The notes beneath the pieces are model-generated. The model searched no databases. It saw only the letters and a list, made by a program, of their open reading frames with translations, and had not been told where the DNA came from. From Mariniphaga sp041687215 (GTDB lineage: Bacteria > Bacteroidota > Bacteroidia > Bacteroidales > Prolixibacteraceae): a stretch of DNA of 64,000 nt. Position numbers and translations under genes: made by a program. Below, piece after piece: positions 35,773 to 43,960 of the stretch (within the stretch, counting starts at the first letter, position 1; each line of letters opens with the position of its first letter). The DNA lies in contig NZ_JAWLCI010000005.1 of the NCBI RefSeq assembly GCF_041687215.1, positions 65,699 through 129,698 on the forward strand, in the 5' to 3' direction.

Positions 35773-35790
35773 ATATGTCGTAAAACATAT
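35773..35790. promoter_or_regulatory. Operator-like palindrome upstream of the octaheme cytochrome operon
   Basis: ATATGT-CGTAAA-ACATAT is a perfect 6-bp inverted repeat with a 6-bp spacer. Its core ATGTCGTAAAACA differs by one base from the element upstream of the psr-like operon (24614-24626). A second shared string, GTATAAAAAATAA, is also found in both upstream regions (24550-24562 and 35831-35843). Confidence 0.5.
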
Positions 35791-35877
35791 ATAATTAAAT
35801 CATTGAATATAAATATTATATTCTATTTTGGTATAAAAAATAAAGTGTAATATTATGTTTTTATATTGACATATGTG

Positions 35878-35885
35878 TATATTTG
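35878..35885 (+). promoter_or_regulatory. Candidate -7 element (TATATTTG) of the octaheme cytochrome operon
   Basis: An exact TAnnTTTG match about 50 bp upstream of the start codon. No good -33 TTG lies at the expected distance, as would suit an activator-dependent promoter. Confidence 0.45.
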
Positions 35886-35935
35886 TATGATTTTTTTGAA
35901 ATAAAATGACAAGGTGTATCTAAAAACATTCAGGA

Positions 35936-37549
35936 ATGAAACGAACAATTTTAACGGTAATTTTATCTGTTATTGCAATTCTGGTATTAATCAATCTGTT
36001 TAATACCGAAGATGAATATTACAACCTGAAACTGGAAGAGTTAAAACAAGAGTACGCTATTAAACCGGTTTCTTCCATCAATCACAGTCTGTTGCCCCAG
36101 CTTCAGCGCGAATTTGCCACACCGCAGGAAGTAACCGAATCTTGCATTGGTTGCCATACCGAACGGCACAAGGAAGTGATGAATTCGGCTCACTGGAACT
36201 GGGAGCGGGTTTCATACGTGGAAGGCCGCGGACTGGCTGCTGCCGGAAAAAAAAATGTACTAAACAATTTTTGTCTGGGTGCGCAGTCGAACGAATTGGC
36301 CTGTGCAAAATGCCACATCGGCTACGGAATGACCAACGACCATTACGATTATAACAACGCACGAAATGTGGATTGCATGGTTTGTCACGACAACAGCGAC
36401 CTTTATTTGAAAGGTGCTTCAACAGCAGGCTATCCGGACCGTGAGGTAAACCTGACTTTGGTTGCCCAAAGTGTTGGTACTCCTGATAAGATTAACTGCG
36501 GCAGTTGCCATTTTTACAGCGGAGGTGGAAATAATGTGAAACATGGTGATTTGGAAGCCGCCCAACTGGCCTGCGATCGCGAAGTGGATGTGCACATGGC
36601 AGCCAACGGAATGAACATGTCTTGCGTGGAATGCCATGCCGGCGAAAACCATCAGATTAAAGGACGGCTTTATTCCGTATCGTCAACCAATACCAACCGG
36701 GCAACATGCGAACAGTGCCACACTTCAACACCTCATTTCGATGATATTCTCAACCGGCATAATGCAAAGGTTTCGTGCCAGGCTTGCCACATTCCTGAAT
36801 ATGCCAAAGTAAATCCAACAAAAATGGCATGGTACTGGTCCGATGCCGGGAAATTACGGAACGGAGAACCTTTTCAGGAGTTCAACAGCGACAGTACTCA
36901 GGAGTACCAATCCATAAAAGGTTCGTTTACCTGGGCTAAAAATGTTAAACCGGATTACATCTGGTTTAATGGCACAGCCGATCACTATTTGCTGGGCGAT
37001 ACCATCAAATCTGTTCCGGTACAGATGAATACATTGTTTGGCTCGCACGAGGACCCGGAATCAAAAATTTTCCCTGTTAAAATTCACCTGGGCGACCAGA
37101 TTTACGACAAAAAATACAACATTCTGATACAGCCCAAGGTATTTGCAGAAAACAAGGGTGACAGCGCCTACTGGAAAGATTTCAACTGGGAAACGGCCTC
37201 AGCAGCAGGAATGAAAAGGGTTGGCCTCCCCTTCAGCGGGGAATACGGCTTTGTGGAAACGGAAATGTATTGGCCCATTAACCACATGGTGGCGCCTAAA
37301 GAGCATACTGTTGGATGTGCCGAATGTCATACCCGTAGCGATGACGGGCGTTTAGCCTCACTTGCAGGCTTTTATTTGCCGGGCCGCGATTACAATAAAC
37401 CGCTTGATTTTCTGGGTACGCTGATGTTTTTTGGTGCACTTGCCGGAGTTATAGTTCATGCTGCAATACGAATTTTGATCTCCATTCGCCGGAAAGAGTA
37501 TGATACAGATATTATTGATTACCAAAATAAAACCGGAATAAAAGAATAA
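35936..37549 (+). CDS. Octaheme c-type cytochrome, tetrathionate reductase (OTR) family
   Basis: Eight CXXCH heme motifs are present in order: CIGCH, CAKCH, CMVCH, CGSCH, CVECH, CEQCH, CQACH and CAECH. The N-terminal hydrophobic segment (RTILTVILSVIAILVLINLF) is an uncleaved anchor or signal, and a second helix near the C-terminus (LMFFGALAGVIVHAAI) ends the protein, so the hemes face the periplasm. Shewanella OTR reduces tetrathionate, and also nitrite and hydroxylamine, in vitro. The cytochrome b gene 3 bp downstream is the probable quinol oxidase. The substrate here is inferred from the sulfur-gene context. Confidence 0.88.
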   Translation: MKRTILTVILSVIAILVLINLFNTEDEYYNLKLEELKQEYAIKPVSSINHSLLPQLQREFATPQEVTESCIGCHTERHKEVMNSAHWNWERVSYVEGRGLAAAGKKNVLNNFCLGAQSNELACAKCHIGYGMTNDHYDYNNARNVDCMVCHDNSDLYLKGASTAGYPDREVNLTLVAQSVGTPDKINCGSCHFYSGGGNNVKHGDLEAAQLACDREVDVHMAANGMNMSCVECHAGENHQIKGRLYSVSSTNTNRATCEQCHTSTPHFDDILNRHNAKVSCQACHIPEYAKVNPTKMAWYWSDAGKLRNGEPFQEFNSDSTQEYQSIKGSFTWAKNVKPDYIWFNGTADHYLLGDTIKSVPVQMNTLFGSHEDPESKIFPVKIHLGDQIYDKKYNILIQPKVFAENKGDSAYWKDFNWETASAAGMKRVGLPFSGEYGFVETEMYWPINHMVAPKEHTVGCAECHTRSDDGRLASLAGFYLPGRDYNKPLDFLGTLMFFGALAGVIVHAAIRILISIRRKEYDTDIIDYQNKTGIKE

Positions 37550-37552
37550 AGT

Positions 37553-38200
37553 ATGAAACACGTATATGTTTATAAAGGTTTTGAACGCTTTTGGCACTGG
37601 ACACAAGCGTCACTGATTATATTTCTGGCTTTTACCGGATTCGAGGTTCACGGAACTTTTGATATTTTGGGATTTGAACATGCAGCACGTTTCCACCGTC
37701 TTGCCTCGTGGATGCTCATTGGTTTGATTGTTTTTGCCATTTTCTGGCACGTGGTTACAGGCGAATGGCGACAATACATTCCCACAACAAAAAAACTAGC
37801 TGAGCAAATCCGGTTTTATAGCGTTGGCATGTTTAAAGGTGAAAAACATCCTACCAAAAAAACCGAAGTTAAAAAGCTGAATCCGTTGCAAAGATTGGTT
37901 TACCTCGGTTTTAAACTGGTGTTAATTCCTGTAACTGTAATTTCAGGAATCATTTATATGTTTCACAAAACCATAGACAGGAACGATATTGTTGTTGTCA
38001 GCGAATTTTCACTCGAAAGCGTTGCTTTCTGGCACACACTTGGAGCATTTTTATTGATGGTTTTCCTTGTGATTCATGTATATATGACCACAACCGGGCA
38101 TACGCCAACTTCAAACATACAGGCCATGATTACCGGCTACGAAGATTTGGAAGAGGAAGAAGATGAACCGGTATTAAGCGAGGCCATGCAAAAACAGTAA
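37553..38200 (+). CDS. Membrane cytochrome b (quinol-oxidising partner of the octaheme cytochrome)
   Basis: The 215-residue protein has four hydrophobic helices with histidines suitable for two b hemes (FERFWHWTQASL, RFHRLASW, FAIFWHVVTGEW, and WHTLGAFLLMVFLVIHVY). This resembles the cytochrome b561/Ni-Fe hydrogenase type. The C-terminus is a short acidic tail. It follows the octaheme gene by 3 bp, so it most likely passes electrons from menaquinol to it. Confidence 0.85.
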   Translation: MKHVYVYKGFERFWHWTQASLIIFLAFTGFEVHGTFDILGFEHAARFHRLASWMLIGLIVFAIFWHVVTGEWRQYIPTTKKLAEQIRFYSVGMFKGEKHPTKKTEVKKLNPLQRLVYLGFKLVLIPVTVISGIIYMFHKTIDRNDIVVVSEFSLESVAFWHTLGAFLLMVFLVIHVYMTTTGHTPTSNIQAMITGYEDLEEEEDEPVLSEAMQKQ

Positions 38201-38232
38201 ATTCAGAATTTCAGCATAAAAAAAACAACACA

Positions 38233-38769
38233 ATGAAAACAACAGAATCCATAAAACCAAAGCCTTATATGAATCCATACCTGGCAGGCTTTCTGCTTGG
38301 TTTGGTTTTGCTTGCAACCATTTACATTACCGGGCGCGGACTTGGCGCCAGCGGGGCATTTAAAAGTGTGGTAATTGCTTCGGTTGAAACCGTTGCTCCG
38401 AAACATGCTGAAAACACAGCCTACTATACAGATTTTAAGGCCGAAAATCCTGAAGGACCCTGGAAAAACTTTCTGGTTTTTGAAGTTTTTGGTGTGCTGG
38501 TGGGCGCATTCTTTTCGGGAGTGCTGGCTAACCGTACCGGTCTTAAACTGGAAAAAGGTCCGCGGGTTACCAACGGTGTACGTATTGCCGGAGCTATTTT
38601 GGGCGGAGCACTTTTTGGTTACGGCTCGCAATTGGGCCGCGGCTGTACAAGCGGTTCGGCACTAAGCGGAATGGCGGTGCTTTCGCTGGGCGGAATTTTG
38701 ACCATGCTGGCCATTTTTGGCGGAGCTTATGCGTTGGCTTATTTTTTCAGAAAACTTTGGTTAAAATAG
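38233..38769 (+). CDS. YeeE/YedE-type sulfur transporter N-terminal half, second copy
   Basis: The 178-residue protein is a clear paralogue of the half-protein at 28545: YMNPYL, GLGASG, QLGRGCTSGSAL with Cys138, and the same length and helix order. It begins 32 bp after the cytochrome b gene. Its partner half follows after 6 bp, fused to a rhodanese domain. Confidence 0.85.
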   Translation: MKTTESIKPKPYMNPYLAGFLLGLVLLATIYITGRGLGASGAFKSVVIASVETVAPKHAENTAYYTDFKAENPEGPWKNFLVFEVFGVLVGAFFSGVLANRTGLKLEKGPRVTNGVRIAGAILGGALFGYGSQLGRGCTSGSALSGMAVLSLGGILTMLAIFGGAYALAYFFRKLWLK

Positions 38770-38775
38770 AACAAA

Positions 38776-39972
38776 ATGGGACCATTAGTACCTTTTATTA
38801 TAAGTGAAGAATTTAGTTTGGTAATTGCTTTCTTTTTAGGCATCGCCTTTGGATTTATTCTCGAACAAGCCGGTTTCTCGTCTACAAAAAAACTGGTTGG
38901 CCTTTTTTATGGCTACGATTTTACCGTATTGCGTGTATTTTTCACTGCCGGAATTACAGCCATGGCCGGTGTGCTTTTAATGGGGCATTACGGAATACTC
39001 GATTTGAGTGTCATTTATGTGAATCCCACATTCCTGAAATCGGCACTTTTAGGCGGAGTGATTATGGGCGCCGGATTTATTATTGGAGGTTTTTGCCCGG
39101 GAACCAGTGTTTGTGCTCTGGCCATAGGCAAGCTCGATGCGCTGGCTTTCGTTTTTGGAGCCATTCTGGGTGTATGGGGATTTATAGAATCTTTTCCTTT
39201 GGTTGAAAACCTTTACAATGCCAATAATATGGGAATGCTTCGTATTTCCGATTATCTGGGAATGTCAAACATTACATTTGGATTTTTGCTGGCTTTTATT
39301 GCTGTTGGAGCTTTTGTAGCCACCTGGTTTATCGAAAATAAAGTGAATAACCGCGAATCGAAAATTGAACCGGCAAAAAGAAATCGTTATGCACTGGCAG
39401 CAGCATCAGTTTTTGTTGTGCTTGCAGTGGTTGCTTTTTTACCCGGCAAACAGGATATTATAAACATGCGGATTGCCGAGGCCAAACGCCAGCAAATCTG
39501 TGTGTTTAAAGAAATTCCCGCCGATAAACTAGCCGACGAAATTGTAAATCATTATTATGCGTTAAATATAATTGATGTTCGTTCGCCCGAAGAGTTTGAA
39601 AAATTTCACTTGCCCATGGCCATCAATATTCCTTTTGAAAATATGATGGAGCGGCAGTATGAACCGCTTTTCAGGCAACGGATTAAAACCAACGTTTTTT
39701 ATGCCGACGGCGACACGTTGGTTCGTATGGCTTGTTTGAAGGCAAAATATATTGGCAATTCAGAAAATTTGATTATGCGCGAAAGTGCCGGTGAATTTCA
39801 GAAAATGTTTTATCTGGCTAAAGCGCCACCACCCGAAGCGCCCAAAAACGAATTGCAGGCTTATGTTTTTCGCACCGAATCTGCCCGAAAAATGGATAAT
39901 CTGGTTGAAGCGCTGAAAAATATTGGCGCTCCGGTTAAACGCGAAGTGGTTCAGGTAAAAGGTGGCTGCTGA
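38776..39972 (+). CDS. YeeE/YedE C-terminal half fused to a Cys-less rhodanese domain with GGC tail
   Basis: Residues 1-195 match the YeeE second-half protein (Cys107 and Cys113 in GGFCPGTSVC). A further transmembrane helix (about 205-222) follows, then a rhodanese-like domain (IIDVRSPEEFEKFHLPMAINIP). At the usual catalytic cysteine position is Ala310 (VFYADGD). The chain ends VKGGC, with Cys398 last. It is therefore the fused counterpart of the separate genes at 29091 and 29750. The tail and missing active site are shared, arguing that the C-terminal thiol is functional. Confidence 0.8.
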   Translation: MGPLVPFIISEEFSLVIAFFLGIAFGFILEQAGFSSTKKLVGLFYGYDFTVLRVFFTAGITAMAGVLLMGHYGILDLSVIYVNPTFLKSALLGGVIMGAGFIIGGFCPGTSVCALAIGKLDALAFVFGAILGVWGFIESFPLVENLYNANNMGMLRISDYLGMSNITFGFLLAFIAVGAFVATWFIENKVNNRESKIEPAKRNRYALAAASVFVVLAVVAFLPGKQDIINMRIAEAKRQQICVFKEIPADKLADEIVNHYYALNIIDVRSPEEFEKFHLPMAINIPFENMMERQYEPLFRQRIKTNVFYADGDTLVRMACLKAKYIGNSENLIMRESAGEFQKMFYLAKAPPPEAPKNELQAYVFRTESARKMDNLVEALKNIGAPVKREVVQVKGGC

Positions 39973-39992
39973 ACCAATTTTAACGGAAATAA

Positions 39993-40033
39993 AAAAAGCT
40001 GCTCATTCGGTTTTAGCCGTGAGCAGCTTTTTT
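39993..40033 (+). terminator. Strong rho-independent terminator
   Basis: AAAAAGCTGCTCA pairs with TGAGCAGCTTTTT around a 14-base loop, and a T-run follows. It ends the octaheme/YeeE operon and separates it from the response-regulator gene. Confidence 0.9.
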
Positions 40034-40068
40034 TGTTTCTTTTTCGGTACTTTTGTGGTTTATAAAAA

Positions 40069-41241
40069 TTGAGGAGTATGTCAAAAATTCTTGTTATCGA
40101 CGACGAACGCAGCATTCGAAATACATTAAAAGATATTCTGGAATACGAAAAATACGAGGTCGATTTGGCCGAAGACGGTAAAAAGGGCCTCGAAATGGTG
40201 AAGCAAACCGAGTACGATATTATTCTGTGTGATATTAAAATGCCCGGGATGGATGGCATCGAAGTACTGGAACAACTGAATATTATGGCGCCCGATTCGC
40301 CAGTGGTGATGATTTCTGGGCACGGAAATATTGATACTGCGGTGGAATCTATTAAAAAAGGCGCCTACGATTTTATTGAAAAACCACTGGATTTAAACCG
40401 GTTGCTGATTACTATCCGCAATGCCATGGACAAATCAACTTTGGTGAATGAAACCAAAATTCTGAAAAAGAAAGTCAGCAAGAAATTTGAAATTATAGGG
40501 GACTCGAAGGCAATAAAAAAGGTGACAGAAATGGCCGATCGTGTGGCACCAACAGATGCGCGTGTTTTAATTACCGGCGCCAACGGTACAGGAAAAGAAC
40601 TTGTTGCCCGGCGCATTCACGATCAGAGCAACCGTGCTTCGGGCCCTTTTGTGGAAGTAAACTGTGCGGCAATCCCATCTGAACTGATTGAAAGTGAATT
40701 GTTTGGCCACGAGAAAGGTTCGTTTACCTCGGCAGTAAAACAAAGGATAGGAAAATTTGAACAGGCCAATAAAGGAACCCTTTTTCTCGACGAAATTGGG
40801 GATATGAGTCTTTCGGCTCAGGCTAAAGTGCTGCGTGCCCTGCAGGAAAACGTTATTACACGGGTTGGTGGCGACAAGCACATTAAAGTGGATGTGCGTG
40901 TGGTGGCTGCTACCAACAAAAACATTTCAGACGAGATTGAAAAAGGAAGGTTTCGGGAAGATTTATACCACCGCTTAAGTGTAATATTAATTCATGTACC
41001 TTCGCTGAACGAACGTTTGGAAGACATTCCTCTGCTCGCCAATCATTTTGTAACCCTTATTTGCAATGAATATGGCATGCCCGAAAAAACGGTTACTGAC
41101 GATGCAATTAAAGAACTGCAAAAAATAACCTGGACTGGCAATATCCGCGAATTTCGAAATGTGATTGAGCGGCTTATTATTTTATGCGACAGGCAAATTA
41201 CGGGCGAAGATGTTCAGAAATTTGCTGCACCCCTGAAGTAG
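40069..41241 (+). CDS. Sigma-54-type AAA+ response regulator lacking a DNA-binding domain
   Basis: Residues 1-120 are a receiver domain with phosphoacceptor Asp52 (ILCDIKMPG). Residues 138-385 are an AAA+ domain with Walker A GANGTGKE (167-174) and Walker B GTLFLDEIGD. The sigma-54 contact loop, normally GAFTGA, reads GSFTSA (214-219). The chain ends at residue 390 just after the AAA+ helical part, so the usual Fis-type helix-turn-helix is absent. It may act on its target without specific DNA binding. No sensor kinase gene is adjacent. It starts about 35 bp after the terminator. Confidence 0.9.
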   Translation: MRSMSKILVIDDERSIRNTLKDILEYEKYEVDLAEDGKKGLEMVKQTEYDIILCDIKMPGMDGIEVLEQLNIMAPDSPVVMISGHGNIDTAVESIKKGAYDFIEKPLDLNRLLITIRNAMDKSTLVNETKILKKKVSKKFEIIGDSKAIKKVTEMADRVAPTDARVLITGANGTGKELVARRIHDQSNRASGPFVEVNCAAIPSELIESELFGHEKGSFTSAVKQRIGKFEQANKGTLFLDEIGDMSLSAQAKVLRALQENVITRVGGDKHIKVDVRVVAATNKNISDEIEKGRFREDLYHRLSVILIHVPSLNERLEDIPLLANHFVTLICNEYGMPEKTVTDDAIKELQKITWTGNIREFRNVIERLIILCDRQITGEDVQKFAAPLK

Positions 41242-41255
41242 AATTTTAATTTAGG

Positions 41256-42215
41256 CTATTCAGGAGTTTCCCATTCATCATTTTCCTTGTCCTGAATGTA
41301 CGTTTCAATATGACGGTCGTATTTTACTTCGTAAATATCTTTAATGGTAACAATGATGCCTGTTTCCAAAACACCGCCAAACTTTTCATTCATGGCTGTG
41401 CCAAAAGTTTTCATCGAGGGTGACAGGTTCATGTAGGCATTTATAAGTGGCGGAACATTCTCACCAAACTGGCGAACAGACTGCACAAGAATTCTGTAAT
41501 CTTCTTTATAGTCATTCCCGGTAAAAAGAGCATTCATTTCATTTTCGTCGTAATCAAATTCCACCGGGTTTTTCGGATAGACCAGGTTTTCTTTGTCACG
41601 GAAGTATTTCTTGAAAAAATATTGAATCAGATTTCGGGCAATGCTGTGAAAGTGCTGATACATAGTTACTTTTCCGAAAAAATATTTGATTTCAGAATGA
41701 TCGACGGTCAATGCGCCCAACCCGTCCCAAAGATTATCGAGCGCAAATAGGGCTTTGGCCCCAGCCTTGCTCGATTGATAAGCTGGTTGAACAAAAGAGC
41801 GTCCCAGTTCCAGTGTGTGCGGAAGAAATTCTTTAATAAACCGTTCAGACAAATTAAAAAGCCTTGATGTAGCCATTTGTATTTCACCATTTTCGTCAAC
41901 TGGCGCTTCCGAACACAGGATATAACGGTACCCGCCCAAAATTTCCCGGGCGTCCGGGTCCCAAACAATTAATTGTTTATATGGATTATCTGAAATGTCG
42001 AAGTTGTCAATATCCGTTTCCTTTCCGGTACCTCCACCAGCATCTCTAAAGGTAATCTCTCGTAAACGCCCTATTTCATGCATTAAAGCAGGCGAATCGT
42101 GATGTGAAATCACATAAATTTCATTTCCACCTTTGTTGGTTTTGCGCAGCATCTTATTGGGTGTCAGTTCGGCTATGATCTGTTCCTTCGGAAGTGGTGC
42201 AACAATTTCTTTCAT
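41256..42215 (-). CDS. GNAT-fold N-acyltransferase, GlsB/OlsB-like
   Basis: The 319-residue protein belongs to the hemolysin-type GNAT acyltransferases, as seen in HEIGRLREITFRDAGGGTG and in DPDAREILGGYRYILC. In Bacteroides thetaiotaomicron the glsB-glsA pair makes glycine lipids, the GlsB-type enzyme adding the amide-linked fatty acid. Here the PlsC-like partner gene lies about 70 bp upstream in the same direction. Glycine lipid or ornithine lipid synthesis is inferred by family and pairing. Confidence 0.65.
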   Translation of the reverse strand: MKEIVAPLPKEQIIAELTPNKMLRKTNKGGNEIYVISHHDSPALMHEIGRLREITFRDAGGGTGKETDIDNFDISDNPYKQLIVWDPDAREILGGYRYILCSEAPVDENGEIQMATSRLFNLSERFIKEFLPHTLELGRSFVQPAYQSSKAGAKALFALDNLWDGLGALTVDHSEIKYFFGKVTMYQHFHSIARNLIQYFFKKYFRDKENLVYPKNPVEFDYDENEMNALFTGNDYKEDYRILVQSVRQFGENVPPLINAYMNLSPSMKTFGTAMNEKFGGVLETGIIVTIKDIYEVKYDRHIETYIQDKENDEWETPE

Positions 42216-42284
42216 TAGTTATAATTTAAATGAAACGGTGTGCAAAATTAACAAAATTGATGAACGGTGATATTGAACGGCCTA

Positions 42285-43139
42285 TTAATTTGTAATTTCA
42301 ACACGAACGGGCAATTGATAAACTTTTTCTTTTACCCACTCTGCCCATTGCTGGTGTGTTTTGGTTCTGTTGAATACTGTCCAGGGAATGGGCTTTCCAA
42401 AATAAATGTGTACATCGGTATTCTGATGTCTCATGGTTTCATCGGGCAGAAAAAACATTTCAAGGTTCCATTTTATTTTCAGAAATTTTCTGATGTTGGC
42501 AATACGGTAAAAACGGTTGCTGTTCCGCCCGCTGACAAATACCGGAATAACATCACGTTTATACTGAATAGCTTTTGTAATGAAATGTTTCTTCCATTCC
42601 AAATCTGTAATTTTTCCTTTTATTTTTCTGGAGGCCAATCCTGAAGGGAAAATCAGAATCTGAACATCGGAAAGATAGGCTTCGGAGAGAATTCGGGCAA
42701 CCTCACGACTGTGCCCGCCATGTTTGTTTACCGGTATAAAAAGCGGTTTTAATTGTGGAATATTCATTAGAATATCATTGGATAAAAATCGGGGTTTCCC
42801 TAATTTTTCATCCACAGTTTTAAGCAAAAGCATACCATCGAAACCACCCAGTGGATGGTTGCTGGCGAAAATGAATTTGCCCGAATCCGGTACGTTTTCC
42901 AGGCCATGAAGGTAAAGTTTTACATTGAATTCTTCAACAACCTTGTTGATAAAAGCAACTCCTTTCAGGTGACCGTTTTGCTCCAGTAGGTCATTCACAA
43001 AATCGATGTGCATAATCCGGTTAAAGTACCGGTAAACAAAGCCAGGTATTAAACGAGCCAGCCCCGGACTTTTAGAGGCAAATACCTCACGAATATCTAT
43101 AGGTTTGAATGGAACAATTTTTCCCTCTTCATCTGTCAT
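42285..43139 (-). CDS. PlsC-like O-acyltransferase, GlsA/OlsA-like
   Basis: The 284-residue protein has the lysophospholipid acyltransferase motifs SNHPLGGFDG (a His-x5-Asp variant of HX4D) and FPSGLASRK in place of the classical FPEGTRS block. It has no obvious transmembrane segment apart from short amphipathic parts. It precedes the GNAT-type acyltransferase and would add the ester-linked acyl chain of an aminolipid. Confidence 0.7.
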   Translation of the reverse strand: MTDEEGKIVPFKPIDIREVFASKSPGLARLIPGFVYRYFNRIMHIDFVNDLLEQNGHLKGVAFINKVVEEFNVKLYLHGLENVPDSGKFIFASNHPLGGFDGMLLLKTVDEKLGKPRFLSNDILMNIPQLKPLFIPVNKHGGHSREVARILSEAYLSDVQILIFPSGLASRKIKGKITDLEWKKHFITKAIQYKRDVIPVFVSGRNSNRFYRIANIRKFLKIKWNLEMFFLPDETMRHQNTDVHIYFGKPIPWTVFNRTKTHQQWAEWVKEKVYQLPVRVEITN

Positions 43140-43501
43140 TTCACTTCAAATCAATAAAATTCAGGTACAAAATAAAACGATTCGGGAAACATTTGAAGCT
43201 TTTACCATAAAAATATTTTTTGGTTGAGCTAAAACCTGAGTTTAAGTATTTCTTTTTAACCGCTTTGAACAAGGTTTTTCGAGTTATTAACGTTTGTTGA
43301 AAAAATACATGTTGAAAATAATTTGCTGAAAATGTGTTCGTTGATTTATGTGGTGGATACATTTTGAAGATTTTATAAACAGGTCATCAACAATTTTTCA
43401 ACAAAACAGAACTGTAATGTGGTGGAATAAAGTGGAATAAAGTGGAATGTTTTGGAATAAATTCTTACTTTTACCGGTAATAAAAAAACTTGCTGAACGA
43501 A
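43140..43501. other. Intergenic region between the acyltransferase pair and the dcw cluster
   Basis: This 362-bp AT-rich stretch contains divergent promoters and, at its right end, the MraZ box array. A near-match to the -7 box (TACTTTTA, 43466-43473) lies just after the array. The only open frame (43141-43362, minus, 73 codons) does not look like a real protein. Confidence 0.6.
43421..43460 (+). promoter_or_regulatory. MraZ box array: four 10-bp repeats
   Basis: Four consecutive decamers contain the core GGAAT at the same phase: ggtggaataa, agtggaataa, agtggaatgt and tttggaataa. Tandem GTGG-type repeats at 10-bp steps upstream of mraZ are the known binding sites of MraZ, which autoregulates the division and cell-wall cluster. 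Confidence 0.85.
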
Positions 43502-43960
43502 ATGACAGAATTCACAGGAACATATAACGCAACCATCGACGACAAAGGGCGCATTGTGCTACCGTCGGCCTTCAAGAAGGAGATGGGCGATATGGCCCTG
43601 GAACCACTTGTTATTGAGCGAAATCTGTTTAAAGACTGTCTGGATATTTACCCTGAGCGCTTTTGGAAAGACCGCGTGGAAGCTTTTAAAAGTACACTCG
43701 ATCCTTTCGATGAAGAAGACGATGAATTCCTTCAGTTTTTTTACGAAAACTTTATTAAAGTGGGCATGGCGGCCAACGGGCGAATCAATATTCCTGCTGA
43801 ATACCTCGGGTACAGCAAGTTGAAAAAAAATGCCCGGCTGATTGGAATGGGCCTTTCCATTCGCATTTGGGATGTGGATGTTTACCAAAGCCAGCGGATG
43901 GATAAATCAACATTTGCACAACGGTTCAAGGAGAAAAGAAAACAAAAAACGGCAGAATAA
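43502..43960 (+). CDS. mraZ: Transcriptional regulator MraZ
   Basis: MraZ is an AbrB-like protein with two SpoVT/AbrB repeats. The first (YNATIDDKGRIVLPSAFKKEM) and the second (VGMAANGRINIPAEYL) are easily seen in 152 residues. It binds the decamer repeats upstream and controls the cluster. ATG at 43502 is preferred over an in-frame TTG 12 bases upstream. rsmH starts at the next base after its stop. Confidence 0.94.
   Translation: MTEFTGTYNATIDDKGRIVLPSAFKKEMGDMALEPLVIERNLFKDCLDIYPERFWKDRVEAFKSTLDPFDEEDDEFLQFFYENFIKVGMAANGRINIPAEYLGYSKLKKNARLIGMGLSIRIWDVDVYQSQRMDKSTFAQRFKEKRKQKTAE

Noticed and set aside
43141..43362. 73-codon open frame on the minus strand
   Set aside because: It occupies the intergenic promoter region, has a composition like random AT-rich DNA, and shows no recognisable motif.
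43421..43460. CRISPR-like short tandem repeat
   Set aside because: The unit is 10 bp without spacers and sits upstream of mraZ, matching MraZ boxes.
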